A DNA stretch of 61,558 nt. Source: Gracilaria vermiculophylla (lineage: Eukaryota; Rhodophyta; Florideophyceae; Gracilariales; Gracilariaceae). Below the pieces are notes generated by a model. That model did no database searches. It saw only the letters and a list, made by a program, of their open reading frames with translations, and was not told the DNA's origin. The position numbers were made by a program, and so were the translations under genes. Within the stretch, counting starts at the first letter, position 1. Each line of letters opens with the position of its first letter. The DNA lies in the NCBI GenBank assembly GCA_019155205.2, contig JAHNZQ020003150.1, forward strand, positions 867,854-929,411, given 5' to 3'. Below are positions 44,756-57,038 of the stretch, in pieces.

Positions 44756-46628
44756 GAGGTCACCAAATTGCGGCGTATACTCTGCGTCAAGGCGAGCTTT
44801 TGCTATGAGTGCTTGGCTCTCGAAGAACGCCACCAGGATTTTCTTGCCGGCCGCCATGGAGGTTGGGAACGCCCGGGCCTTATGGAGTTCCGGGACCCAT
44901 GCACGCGCCTCGCGCAGAGCCTTTACAGTAAAAGCCTGAGCAGGGCGGCCATTTACTAGGTACGCCTATACAAATTCCTGGAAGGTAGCACCTAGAGCCC
45001 CAGAGGGTAAGTTGTCCGATGGTGAACCCGAAACACCGTTCACGGAACAACAACCACCACGGACGGATTCGCGGAAGGCGGACCGGCTGGGACAGGGCCT
45101 TCCAAAGGGACTCTGCAGGAACCGCTGAGGAGGTCGGCAGGGCCCAGGACGGAGTCGGCGACACCGTAGGGGACGGCGGTATGGGAACCGGAACGCTCCA
45201 CAGGCAAGGCTGAACCATAGTCGGAGGAACACTCCGCAGTCGAGATGGCACCACTGAGGCCGAAGCTACCGGGACAGAAGTAGTCTCGTCCTCTTCTAAA
45301 AGAGACACGGTGGCCACCACTGCGGGAGCGTCCGAAATTGCGGCGGGCCGCGTCGTTAAGACTTTAGGAGGCGCACCCATATCCTGGGACGGAGCCGGTA
45401 GCCAACGGGATGTAGGAGTCGCCAAGCTTTCCATCAAGGAGTCATAATCGGGGAATCGGAGCCGTAGCACATGAGGAATACGAAAAGATGCAAGACAGGA
45501 AATGTCCGCGTAGGCTCGCCGGTCATTGTCTCCACTGGGACTCTTCACGATGGGGTGGAACTTATCCTCGCCGTAGCCATACCAAAGAAAGTCCGGCATA
45601 TAGTTCCACGCCACCTGCAGATTATAATACAGCATCGACTCTGCCTCGGACGTGCTCCACGCGGTGCCGTTGATCAGATTCTGAATGGCATAGGAGCACC
45701 GAACCAGGATAATTGACGCCACCAAGGGGACTAAACGTCCGGCTATTGGCTAATACGAGGAATCTCACTAGAGGCGACCATCATAGCACTGAGTATAGCA
45801 GGTGATGCCTTCGTCCGCTGCTTGGAAATATGTCACTAGAGTGCCGATCGCGAACTCCATTGAGGCGATCAACATGACGAAACGCCCCAACGAGTCATGG
45901 GGATCCAGGACCTCCGGGGTGTGGTACACGAAGGAAATGGGTGTTGCCACGCAGAGGTGCGCTGATACCTAGTGGTACCTCCAGGAGTCGTTGAACTTGA
46001 GGTAGTACTTCGGACGTTGCCCGGAAGGCATTTCGTGGAATTCCATGTTATGCCAGCCGTCGAAGTACCCAAAGGCGGTACGTACTCGGATCTCATCCGC
46101 AAGGTGCGTCCCTGAACGAGTCCAGTTGAGCCATTATAAGTAAACTTATGGGGGATCGAAGGGCAACTACACGAGGGCAAAGTGCCTATCAGCGATGCAT
46201 CCGGGCCGCCACGCTCGCTGGTGCAAACTCTCCTGGTGAAGGAGTATCTGAAGTTGCGCCTGGACTTTCCGCTCTTTGGCGCACCTGAGGTAAATAGTAT
46301 CGCAGTGTTCCACCATGTTTGAATCGTTGGAACCGTGCACTGGAGTGTAGAGCCAGAGAGCGCGATAGGCGTCAACCAGGTTCCGCTTCTGGTCGTTCCA
46401 AGCAACATCTAGTACTCGGTAAAATCGCATCACTTGAAGGTACTGTCCAAAATGGTGGATACAAAACTCCACGGGGCATGGGAGACTAATGCGCGTGTCG
46501 TGGAATGGCTCGAAAATCAGCATGTAACGATGTTGGAGGTGCTCTCCTGGGCGAAATGTCGCACCGGTAGAGGTGTGATACACCTCAAGATCGGACGCAG
46601 ACGTAGGCGCCTGGACTGGAGAAGTCAT
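44756..46628 (-). pseudogene. B3 antisense gene, unknown protein
   Basis: It begins at ATG 46628 (MTSPVQAPTSASD), directly preceded in frame by a stop at 46638, which supports this Met as the start in the family. 46628-46167 holds LEVYHTSTGATFRPGEH and VAWNDQKRNLVDAYRALWL. 45950-45768 and 45725-44880 follow with GTAWSTSEAESMLYYNLQ and the Pro/Ser linker. The end near 44756 has lost the stop seen in B1. Several frameshifts occur in the last third. Length from Met to end equals that in B1 within a few codons. Confidence 0.75.
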
Positions 46629-47348
46629 GCCGAAGGTCTACGTACCAGGATGAATGGCAACCAAACGTGTCTTAGTACCTAAGGAGAGGGATTTGAAGCC
46701 AGTTGGGGAGCGGCCCGTGGTTAAATGCCAAACCAAGGCGGGAGCCGCGTCGAGACGCCATCGTGGAATGCGCAAAGAAGACAGACGACCGGAGACAGGC
46801 GTGGTATGGAGCACCATGGCTGGGAGCAAGGTCACATCCAGTGGAGACCGACGAAGGCGCAGAAGAGCAAACAAAGAGATGATACACCTTCACGGAGACG
46901 AAACGAGCACGCGCGATGAGTCAGGCGTCCCCAAAAGAGACTTATCGAAAGAATTGGAGCGTCGAGTGCCTTGAAAGAATCAGCGAACAGTCCGGACTGA
47001 CCCACACTCCGGATGCGAAGGTCAAACGCATACGCCGCACTCGAGACATTTGAGTTGTGTGAGATAACATGCCGTCAACTGGCGTAGCAGCACCGACGGG
47101 ATACGCCAAGAAGGAGAAGACAAGGCCGGGTTGAAGAGAGCCAGGGCCCATAAACGCCGCAAAGGATAAAACAAGAACCCGCGGCGGTACGACACGCAGG
47201 AGTATGGAAGTATGAAGGAACGCCTAAAGGAGAGGATGATTCACATCAACGGAGGCCGCGATGGCATTAACACCGATAGGAGCCATCCAGGGATCGATCT
47301 AGCGGAAGATGCAGCTCGACAACGTGGTTTAATTCAGGAAAGGGGGTA

Positions 47349-47607
47349 TGTAGTACAGTGAGTTCAAAGATAATATGGTGGTGTAGCTTTATGGCGTGAT
47401 ATTCCTGAGGAGGGCTCATATCTTATTAGATGAGCTACGTCATGCATAATTCGGCCCGCGAGCACTACAGTATCCTCAAGAGACGGCAGAAGTTTTATTT
47501 ATTTTAGATAATTTGTGAGGGTAATTACGACAGTAGTGAGACCTGCCGAGGCGGGCTCCCGGCTTGATACTTAATCTGCCGGTCGGGCTCCACCTCTGGG
47601 GAAAAAA
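47349..47607 (+). repeat. B3 3' LTR, truncated
   Basis: It follows AGGAAAGGGGGTA and starts TGTAGTACAGTGAGTTC. It matches the first half of the B1 LTR up to CACCTCTGGGGAA and then ends about ten bases before the LTR of copia F. Confidence 0.85.
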
Positions 47608-47617
47608 CCCTGGTTCC

Positions 47618-48182
47618 AATTGGAGGTCAGAGGGGCAAGGGAAGGTTGGAGGGATATTAAGAATCTTCGCCAGCTCTGGCTTGGATTTACTCGGAGGTGC
47701 CTCGACCACGACTTATATAGTGGTTCAGTCGCACCAACTAGGGTGCATCAGAAATTACACTACAAAGGCGAGACACTCAATACTACCAATCATATTGTAA
47801 CATGGCATAAATGTACTAGCCACGATTCCATAGTGCTTACAACAGCAAGGCACAACAAGGCATGACAGTTCCGTACACTCACGAGACCATGACAGTGCAC
47901 AAATTCACTCAACCACCTTACACTCTCTGTATCCCGCCACCACTCGTGTCCATACAGCAATGTGTGTGTTTAGTTACCATGACGAGGCACATTACACTAA
48001 ACCATATCTGGTGTACATTAAGCTGAGTTTGAAATGTGTACACCTGGAAACGATATGGTATTGAACAGATGTGCCGCGTAGCACTCTTGCACACGTGTAC
48101 CACAAAGACTCAACTTCCAACACATCCCATGGTCCCCTGGAGCATTTGGTTGTCAGTGACAGCACAGGCACTTTATCCAACA
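47618..48182 (-). repeat. Copia F 3' LTR (565 bp)
   Basis: On the minus strand it begins TGTTGGATAAAGTGCC after the polypurine run CAGAGGGGGG and ends GACCTCCAATT. It carries a TATATAAG box near 47711. It is the same family as the solo LTR at 29523-30085. The sequence outside (GTTCC) has no matching duplication on the other side of F. Confidence 0.85.
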
Positions 48183-50356
48183 CCCCCCTCTGTCACTGAG
48201 TTCAAACGTCTATGGGCATCAGGCTTGGAGGAGTTCACACCTTTGATCTGCAGGAAACCTCGAGCAACCACGCGGGTCTTGTAACGAACTGTCGATTCAC
48301 CGTTGGCACCTGCCTCATACTTTTGCACAAGCACCCACCTGCACGATATCACGTTGCTGTCTGCTGGCCTCGGCATAAGCTCCCATGTGTCATGCTGCTT
48401 AAACGACTCATACTCGCTTTGCATTGCCTTCGTCCACGCCTTGCAATCAGGGCGTGAAACTACATCTTGATACGACACAGAAATGTCATCACTGGCTGTG
48501 AGTAGAGCAGTGGCACGCCACCAGGACGAAGTCGGCTTTCACACACGAGTAGACCCACGCAATGGCCCTAGCTCTTGCACATCTGGAGCATCTTTTGGAA
48601 CGTCGGTGAAGTGATCGGGACCGCTTTCTGGGATCTGATCTGGAGGTGTGCCCGTGTCAATATCCTCAGTAATGGGTTTAACTGGTGGTTGAGAAGTAAA
48701 GCTTTGATCAGAATTGGACTTTACCGGGATTTCCATCTCGGCGTAGTCATCTTCACAATGATCAGTACTCTCATCTGAGTCATTGCGTTCATCAAACTTC
48801 ACATCTCTTGACACGACCACCTTTCTCTTTTGCTTATCCCACGGCTTATAGCCATGCGATCCAGCAGTGTACCCAATGAAGATCGCCTGCACGGCACGGT
48901 CCTTCAGCTTCTTCAGCTTGTGATCCACCACATTGTACCAGCACTTGCTCCCGAATACACGCAGATTGCTCACGTTAGATTTTTGTCCATGCCACAACTC
49001 ATATGGGGTCACGGTACTGGGCAATGCCTTACACGTCACTTTGTTGCGCACGTACACCGCAACATTCAGTGCTTCTGCCCAGAAGCTTTTGGGCAGATTC
49101 TTGTGACGAAGCATTGACCTGACCAAATCCATGAGTGTGCGGTTGAATTTTTCGGCGAGCCCGTTTTGGTGCAGATTGAAAGGAACAGAGCGCTGATGTT
49201 CAATACCGTGTGACTCAAGTTCTTTGGCAAATATTTTTGAGATGTACTCACCACCATTGTCCGTTCTTAGCGCACGAAGTACGCACTCACTGGCAGTAAT
49301 GGTTTTGATTTGAGTACCTATTTGGTTTTGAACAAACTTGAGCCATTTCACGAACATCTGGAACGCCTCACTCTTGGTCTTGAGCATGTACAGGAAGCAG
49401 AACCGGCTGTAATCGTCGATGAATGTGACAAAGTAGCGCGAGCCTCCCAAGGAACCCACCTCCACTGGACCACAAATGTCCGAGTGAACAAGTTCCAACA
49501 GCTTGGTTGCGTGCTCCCCCCCTTGCTTGGGAGTCGCCGCGCGGGTAGACTTGCCTACAACACAAGAGTCATATACAACCAGATTCTGTGCCACATCCAC
49601 ATTAAGCTTTGACACAGCGCCATCGCGAGCCATTTGCTTGATGCCACCAACATTCACGTGAGCCATACGATCTTGCCAGAGTGACAGGTCGAATACAAGT
49701 TCGCTGTCCGGATCAGCAAGTTTTGAAACTGCAGTACAGAGGTAGTAAAGGTTTTTGACACGGCGTCCTTGTGCAATCCGAGCAGAGCCCCTGTACACAC
49801 ACACCTTGTGCTTGTCGAACACAACAGTAGCATCCAAGTCACAAATGGCAGATACCGATAGCAGGTGGTAACGCAGACTTGGCACGTGCACTACTTTGCT
49901 CAACTTGCACTTGCGCCTTGAACTGTCAACACCCACATCCAGCTCAACACAGCCTTCGCCAAGCGACTCTAATTTGGAAGCATTGCCGATAATCACACCA
50001 GAAGCTGCCTTGCTCTCGAATGATTGGAACATGGAGTCGTCACAGGTCATGTGTGCGGTAGCACCGGCGTCAAAAATCCAGTCAATGTTAGTGGCCTTAG
50101 CGGCTCCACGAGCAATGAGGCAAACGTATTCAGAATCACTGTCACCCGTACATTGCTCTTCGTATTGAGCATTGTGTACGCTTGCATGAACAGCAGCATC
50201 TTGGTCTTTGTTAGCCTCATCACGTTGCTTTTTGAAACAGTTTCTCTGGATATGACCCTTGATGCCACAGTGGTAGCACACAACGCCCTTCTTTCGCGAC
50301 TGTCGGCCAACCAACGCTGCTTCACTTCCAGATTCCTCCTTGGCTCGATCGTTCAT
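48183..50356 (-). pseudogene. Copia F protease, integrase and partial RT
   Basis: A long frame (50356-48539, 605 codons) and, after one TGA, 48538-48183 in the same frame. It starts in gag with a CCHC knuckle (CYHCGIKGHIQRNC). Protease: WIFDAGATAHMTC, where the usual DSGA reads DAGA. Integrase: a worn zinc domain (LWQDRMAHVN, YDSCVVGK), then HSDICGPVEV, RTDNGGEYIS and NGLAEKFNRTL, so the catalytic D, D and E are present. RT starts WVLVQKYEAG and VVARGFLQIKG, then jumps to a C-terminal NSSKPDAHRRL stretch. The deletion removes the YxDD motif and RNase H. Confidence 0.9.
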
Positions 50357-50364
50357 TCGCTGCT

Positions 50365-50922
50365 CTACCTGCGCAGACGACTCTTCACAAACTCTAAAGT
50401 GAGTTGGTGGTCGCCAATCGTGGTATCAATGGCCACAATGAGGTGCTCAAATCTATCCGGAAGTCCACACAGGATGTTCATAGCGATGTCCTCTTCCTCA
50501 ATAACAACGCCCATATACTTGAGGTCCGATGCCAGATGACGTACACGATTGATGAACTGTAACATTTTCTCATCATCACGCATCTTGGCAGAGTAGAAGG
50601 ACCGGCGGGCGTTGATTTTGTTGAGCAAAGTTTTGCGTTGGAACACATCACAGATGGCTTCCCACATGTCGCCGGCGTTGTCGGTATCCCTTACATGGTC
50701 CAAATGCTCATCACTGAGAGTTAGGCAGATGATTGCTCTGGCTTTGGCATCTTTCTTATTCCAAGTAGACGAATTATTTTTGTCAGTAGGTCGTACAGAG
50801 TTGAGGTGATCATCGAGGTCTTTGAGCGCAAGTAGTAGCTCAATCTTTTGCTTCCATACATGGAAGTTATCCTCCCCCAACTTTTCAATTTTCACCCCAC
50901 TAAACGAGTCCATGTTTTGCAA
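50365..50922 (-). pseudogene. Copia F gag, 5' part
   Basis: A 185-codon frame from MQNMDSFSGVKIEKLGEDNF, the standard copia gag opening (the GxNFxxWK motif continues with HVWKQKIELLL). It includes the capsid core (LDHVRDTDNAGDMWEAICDV, MRDDEKMLQFINRVRHLA, MNILCGLPDRFEHLI) and is thus nearly complete. A one-base shift at about 50365 separates it from the frame holding the zinc knuckle. Confidence 0.9.
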
Positions 50923-52146
50923 AGTCTACCGATGTGCCAAAACAGATGGCTTAAACACAGCAAACAATAATAAACAACAATAAACAACAACAAACAACAA
51001 AGAACAAAGAACAAACAACAAAGAACAAAGAACAAAGAACAAACAACAACAAATAAGATCAAAAGTCGGATGGCACAGGCAGGATCACCAACAGCAATCC
51101 GCGCACCCTAGAGGTCGGAACTCTGACCCCCGGAGCTGTTCCGGGTAGAAAGCGCTTTCTTCTGTCTGCCTCCTCCCACGCTCAAGGAGAAGGTGCGTCG
51201 CTCTTTACGAGATTTTCAGAGGATGGTTAATGATCAAAGACATGTCTTCACCAAGTTAGCCCTCTCTGGTCTCTTGCAAGAACTTGCGCAACCTCAAACT
51301 GAAGCTACTTCGACCCCAAGGTACGCTGCAGACGAGAACCAATAAAGGTAACTCGCGGCTTCACCGGAGGTAAGCCTGTGCCACGTCGCCTCCCCGCAAG
51401 ACCTGGGTCCCCGGATCAAAAGCTCGTTATGGGTATCGTTCGCAACAGTCCAAGCACCTGACCCAAAGTCAGGTTCACACACAGATCAACACCGACCAAG
51501 TGCAGTACGCCACGACACCCCGTCCACAGGTGATCCCGCGGTACTCGCCAGGTCTTCCGACCAACACCGTTATCCGCACTACCGAAGTAGAACCGGTGGA
51601 AAACCCGCTTGACAGAAACACCTGCTTTGGATCAAGTCGCCAGGCTAACATCCCCGCAGTACCAGGAATCACCCAAAGTACCACGGATCAAGCGCTCGTC
51701 GCACTGGTCACCAAGTGATGACACAAAGCACACAAACTGAGAATCACAAATCCCAGAGTTCACACAAACTGCTGAGACACAACACGATAGTGCCCAGACT
51801 TCAACAAAAATACGGTCCTCAACCTCTCGGATCAGAACCCGCAAAAAAGACGCGGGGATTCCAACAACAAGAACAGAGGGAGACCAAACGAAAGGAGTAG
51901 CGATCGACAAACACGAGCGACAACAATAACCCGAACACGATGACACGGCAGAACCAACATCGAACCACTACCAACACAAAGCCCTCTGGGAGGAACGCGA
52001 GACCGAAAGAAAAATAACTACACCGATCAACGATACGGTCAACACACCCGACGCACCGAAAAGACGGAGAGAACGAAGGAGCAACGCGGGTGAACGGCGG
52101 TGAGGGAGAGCGGCGATACACAAGGGATAGCGGTAGAGGTCAGAAA
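50923..52146 (-). other. Copia F leader
   Basis: About 1.2 kb between primer site and gag, long for a copia element and richer in G+C than its surroundings. It contains a microsatellite next to gag and small open frames on both strands (for example 51718-51500 region on plus, 51946-51632 on minus) that I cannot assign. Confidence 0.5.
50960..51056. repeat. CAA/CAAAGAA-type microsatellite
   Basis: A run of CAA, CAAACAA and AAAGAAC units just upstream of copia F gag (reads TTTGTTC and TTG on the gag strand). Confidence 0.9.
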
Positions 52147-52162
52147 GGCTGGGCCCATAAGT
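52147..52162 (-). other. Half-tRNA primer binding site of copia F
   Basis: The minus strand reads ACTTATGGGCCCAGCC; the plus strand GGCTGGGCCCATAA equals the anticodon arm of initiator tRNA-Met. It is the outermost recognisable part of F. The sequence beyond belongs to gypsy relic G. Confidence 0.75.
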
Positions 52163-53400
52163 CAAAAACTATGCAAATCCTGATTTTTTTACTTATTGCA
52201 TTAGCTGCAGCATTCATCGAGCCGGATAGATGTTTCACGAGAGAACTGTGGCTCTGCAGCTAGTCCATCCATCATATCTGCCTTCCCGTCCACTTGGTAT
52301 TTCACAGCCGTTATTTATGTGGCGCAGTATTAGTATTCGAAATAGACTGTTTGACTCGTATGTAAACCACCCACGTTCTCAATGCGATTATGACTTCTAA
52401 GAATTCTTGGTCCCCGTTGTCCCATCATTTTTCATTGTCCATCAATCGGTGGTATAGATATGTAACTGGCTGACCACTTTTCTAAAGACTTGCTTCTTCG
52501 GTAAACTCAGACGCATCTACCGTGAGGAAGACGTGTTCCGCTTAAGATGGATATCTTTTATGTGGCGTATTCGTAAGATTTTGCTACACTTTTTCCACAG
52601 CATTTTCTTCGTTTTCACTGATCAAAAAAGTTATCCGTCGAACTAGGCCATGCAGTGGTAGTACAATGGCTGCAAAGGTTGTTATAGTTCGCCAGTAAAG
52701 GGTTGAAATGCCTGAGAATCTTTGCACTCATTTCTCGTTCTGTAGAGTGGGCTAATATTTGACGATCTTAATCAGGTACTTTTGCGTTCTTCAACTTTAC
52801 AAGATCAAAACGTAGCCCAGACAATTTAACTTCTTTTTGGTCAAGAATAAACGTGCGGAGCCATAGGTTTAGTTTGTACTTGCGCAAGATACTAAATACC
52901 CGTCACAAAACGTCCCTAGTTTCTTCATCTTTCTTACTCTAGACCCGTTTTTTTCAATGCACAGTGCAGTATAATCGCAAAGAAGATCCAAAATCTAAAT
53001 GCGACGAAGGCGCCAGGACGTCGCAGGAGCAATTTTCAATCCAAAACATTAGACGCTTCTCTCAAAAGAACCTAGCCAGGTCTTTATTGTTGTTCTGTAA
53101 CAGTCGTGGGCCTTCCATCTCAACCGGGGATGCCCGCATATACGTTATAGACTGTAAAAAGATGCATGCATCGGATAGTTGGATAATGATTCTATTGGGT
53201 AGCGTTATCGAGCTTTCATCAGGAATCGTGATCTTACTTAAAGCCTTATAACTGTATACCGTACAAAAGAACGCCATGTTTATCAATGGGGAGTACTGGG
53301 GGGCCAAACAATGACGCAGACGGATGCAATAGTTTTTTTCTAAGGTATATCTGCGATTTAAGCCTTAGTTCTATTATCTTTTCTGAGAAGGATCAGTTAA
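52163..53400 (-). pseudogene. Gypsy relic G: RT and RNase H
   Basis: Many stops, but the order of motifs on the minus strand is that of Ty3 pol: HPSASLFGPPVLPIDKHG (family RPSxSPxxxPVLxVxKKDG), YKALSKITIPDESSITLPN (YRALNKITIPD...), DACIF, then at about 52890-52170 FSILRKYKLNL, VQRFSGISTLYWRTI (FLGLxxYYRRFI), PLHGLVRR, VFLTVDASEF (RNase H Asp), QEFLEVIIALRTWVVYI and LSGSMNAAANAISKK (GxxNxxADxLSR). It ends abruptly at the primer site of copia F; its integrase is not present. Confidence 0.65.
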
Positions 53401-53879
53401 CTGATCTCACTGGCGAGGGTTTTTCTGGTTTGATGTTTATCTCGAAATCCATTCGTATTCTAGGAAATTGCTCTTCTGGCATTCCAATTAAAGCAATCTC
53501 TTAATACTCGGAAATCATGTCCTTGAAGTGTTCTATAGAGCGCGCTGTCTCCATATGTGCTGGCACAAGTTCTGTAATTTGAGACATTTGAAACCCATAT
53601 TTAACGTTCTTAAATACTCTTGCGGTTTTTTGAGCGATATCTGTTCCAACATTTGCGTTTGGGAAAAGGTCTTGTTTGTTTCCGACACAATCCTCACTGC
53701 TGACTCATCTGGTATGGTCAAAAAAAATTGATTAATAACTAGATCGATGTTTGGATTCTACTTTCTTAATGTTTATCGTCTAAGTATGAAAACTGGTAAT
53801 ATTTTTCTTTTCATCATGCATATTGGTAAAAAATTCCTTCCATATTCAAAAACACAGTACATTTTCCATTGACATGTTT
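53401..53879. other. Linker of gypsy relic G, no motif seen
   Basis: AT-rich, broken frames between the putative protease and RT of relic G. Confidence 0.35.
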
Positions 53880-55430
53880 TACTGATTCTTAGTGCAGGTG
53901 AACTTCAAAATATATCGTTTTCTGAATATTGTGCCCAAGCCGCATCGCGTTATTTAATGCCACTATTCTGTGGGGAGCTAAGTAATCAAAATCTTTAGAA
54001 CAGAATGTCTGCATATAGCCGCGTTGTACATTCAGTTCTGTTCTTCTGCAGCGTCTATGGTAGAGTGACGTGGCATTTGACATCTGTGGTCGGAGCCCCC
54101 ACTGCTTAACGGGGTCACTAGCTGGTCTGATTCGTATCAGGTTGAGATTTCTTGACAATAAGACGAAAATGACAACCGTCAGTCCAGCCCTTTTTAGCAC
54201 ATTTGAAACATCAAGCGTTCTTTCTGTAACGATCATTCCCTCCGTTTTTATCGTGATCGCACCTGACGCTGTTATCTTCATTTCGGTTACATTTCGTCTC
54301 TTTGTAGTCCTTGCTCAGATTTCTTCTCTTCTGCTTACCAGCATACCCTTTCTTATCGGTGTTGGTGGTTTTTTGAAACTCTTCGCTTACTTTCATAGAG
54401 ATTTCTAGCATTCTGGCGTACTCGTAGAGTACGTGAGTACTCATATGACCTGTATGGACTAAAGGTTCAGAGCTAGGAAAAAGTTCAGAGAACTTTCCAT
54501 TGTAGGATTTCGATAGACTATTGAAGAAATAATACTCACCATCGTTTTTCGGAGTATTTAATAACAAAAAATTTTAAAAGGCTGGATAGTTCTCGCTCAA
54601 ATCACTTGAATCTTCAGTCGTGTAATCCATATGTTGGAAAGAGGCAGTAGCCTTTTTGTTCGTCGGAACGAGCACGCGACTAATTTGATGCCTTAATTCT
54701 TGAACCCTTGTAGCCTTCTGAATTTTCTGGCTCTAGACGGAAAATACAATACGATGCGCGGTCTTGTCTATAACATTCAGAAAAATCAACGATCTCTTCT
54801 CTCAATTAGGAGCGTAGTGTTTCATATTTCTCTAAAGAGTACATAATGGTTTTACCTCGCTTCAAATTCCAAACCAAAACAGAATTCTTGAGTATAAGAA
54901 ACGAAGAATATTTGAATGCTCTTGTACCAACGTTCACGTAAGTACCCGCTTTATTTTTGCTTTTGTGTATTTGTTTCTGGAAACCCTCCATCGCGTTGGC
55001 GTGCTTCTTCACTGTCGATTACAGAGTATCAAACTGTTTTCGAAACTGTAAGGCGTCGAGAAGTTCAACTGTGTTATCTCTGTTGACTTTCCTACGGCTA
55101 AGCGTAGCTTGCGTGAATCTTCTTAAAAGCGTTCCTGAAATAATGTGATTGCCACCAAATGTAAGGAAAAAATGACATCTAAGCTTCGTATTTCCCTTTT
55201 TCCGTGTAACATTGAAGCTTCTAAATTCTTATGGTGGTCATGCAAAATAGCGCAGAGTTTGTATAGGTATTGGTTGTAGCTTAATACTTGATTAGGATTC
55301 AAATATTTGAAATCGTAGCAAACGGTTGCTTCGTAACAACCAGAAATGGATGTCTCGTAATAGCTTAGAACTCTTTCTGCGCAGCATCTGCTATTTTCAG
55401 AAATGTTCGTTATTGGCATGGAAGTCAACC
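53880..55430 (-). pseudogene. Gypsy relic G: gag and protease region
   Basis: Minus-strand open pieces (55428-55123, 55012-54806, 54567-54211, 54281-53889) lie upstream of the RT relic. Near 54190 a CFKCAKKGWTDGC stretch resembles a CCHC knuckle with the His replaced. The following piece (KDFDYLAPHRIVALNNAMRL) fits the protease of Ty3 elements in position, but the DTG or DSG site is not readable. Weak individually; credible as part of one decayed element with the RT. Confidence 0.4.
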
Positions 55431-57038
55431 CCAGGCCTATTTCTCAGCTGCCACCAGCTCTCGATCAAACTCAGCAGATGCCACTACCGCCCCGTCTTAC
55501 GATGGCCGAAGAATCTTCTTCGCACAATTCACCACTTAAGTTGTATACGAGCTGAAGGAAACCAATATTTGGGCCAATGAAGAAGAGTATCTATGGAATG
55601 CGAGAAAACCAACGATGATGTCCTTCGATGACGACGGAGAATACAAGCATTGGCGAATAGTAGCGGGGGAGGGTACTGCAGATGGGACGTAATGGAGCTA
55701 TGGAATACTGGCAAAGGGGGGTACTCGCGTCGGTATGTGTTGCAGCCGGCGTGTATCGGAGCCAGAGAATACTAGTGAAAGCGCATGTCTGCAACCGTGC
55801 GTCACGGAGACGGTCCGTATCGGAAAAGACGCGTAGTGGCAACGGCATTCATTGGGGACAGCTTATTTAGGAACCGGTTCACAGTGAATAAGGTTCCAGT
55901 GACTTGGAATCTTTCCAGCCTTCCCTATTTTTGTGTGAGAAGTATTCACGAGACTTCTGGTTTTTTGTAAGTGTACCTGTTTAAACGATCAAGTGATTAG
56001 TCCTCATCTGCCTACGAAGTTCGACTCAGAATAAAAACGGAGGGCAAGTTGATACAGTCTTCTTTCTTTGTTCATCTCTACAAATCTGGTTCTTTTTTTT
56101 AACTTTATTCCAGTCTCCAATAACCATTTTACAGTTGAGCCGTGAGATGATGCGAAAGGAAGATATTTTGTAGCGATGTTTGAAAGTCGGGTGGGTGGAA
56201 TGGTTTGAGATGCTCAACTTTCAAAGGGCTCATCATTTTTGACAAAAGCTCTAAATCTTCCAAATGGCTGATCATGGCAATGGAGCATTTGGTGCTGCAC
56301 ACAACTTGTAGAAGAAGAATGAAGCGTCTTGGTCAAAGGAAAGAAAAATCTTTCATCGTAAAGAAAAACATCATTTCTTTTATATGAGAAAATTAACAGC
56401 ACCATCAATAACTTGTATACTAGTGCACGATCGCTTGTGCACAGGTTCGACTGCCCATCCCCGTTAGACTCTCTGACCTTACATATCCCGAACTGTTGCA
56501 CGGTCGATACATGCGAGCAAAAAGCCAGAAGGCACGAAAAAGAAGTGGTGAAGCCAACGCCCACCGGCCTGTGTTTGAATTTCAATAGGTACGAACGGCT
56601 GCAAATTGCACAAATACGTTTTAAGCTTTTTGCGGACACAGGAATTTGAGAGCTACGAGAACAGACAAGCTCATGGAGGTTGAAAGAAGATTTCCGCATT
56701 ACCAGTTGACTCGAAAATGAAAACCAGAAACACCTTTGGGTACGCTCCCAGAAGGCGCCAACGAGGGCTGGCGACGCCAGCTTAACGGACCAGTTGGTGA
56801 AAGATACGCTGGAAGGAGAACCTCTGGCAGCGGCCTAAAGAAGGAGATTCCCCGCGCTGTACGATACCACCGCCAAGTAGTGTTCGTTAAGCCTGAGTGC
56901 AAAACGTTCAATAGCAGGGTGGTATATAAAGAACTGAGCTAGCCTTCAAATGATTTCGCATGCGCTTTGGCCATAAAGTTATGAGCCTAGAACTAATTAG
57001 AGGCTCCACAGTGGAAATGGTATATTTTAAGTGATTTC
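55431..57038. other. No assignable gene
   Basis: No family motif on either strand. It includes a GC-richer patch (55590-55860), a TATATAA box near 56923 and a 161-codon minus frame (56699-56214) without recognisable features. It may include the unrecognised 5' end of relic G. Confidence 0.4.

Larger units (their letters stand above)
43163..47607 (+). mobile_element. Chromovirus B3, 5' half lost
   Basis: Plus-strand B copy beginning inside integrase (CCGAATATGACTGATGAAGC) and running through the chromodomain, twin hairpins, antisense gene and polypurine tract to a 3' LTR that starts at 47349 (TGTAGTACAGTG) and is cut after about 260 bp, at the edge of copia F. No 5' LTR, gag, protease or RT. 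Confidence 0.85.
47618..52162 (-). mobile_element. Copia element F, internally deleted and lacking 5' LTR
   Basis: Minus-strand copia element. From its 5' side: a primer site at 52162-52147, a leader of about 1.2 kb, gag (50922-50365), protease-integrase (50356-48539), the first part of RT (48538-48183), then directly a polypurine tract and the 3' LTR (48182-47618). The rest of RT and RNase H is deleted and there is no LTR beyond the primer site. It could only have moved with help. Confidence 0.85.

Noticed and set aside
50960..51056. CRISPR-like short repeats
   Set aside because: Simple CAA-type microsatellite without spacers; the window is eukaryotic.
51061..52140. Extra coding gene in the copia F leader
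   Set aside because: Short open frames exist on both strands, but none has a family feature; treated as leader.
56214..56699. 161-codon minus-strand frame
   Set aside because: No recognisable domain; composition fits chance in mixed sequence.
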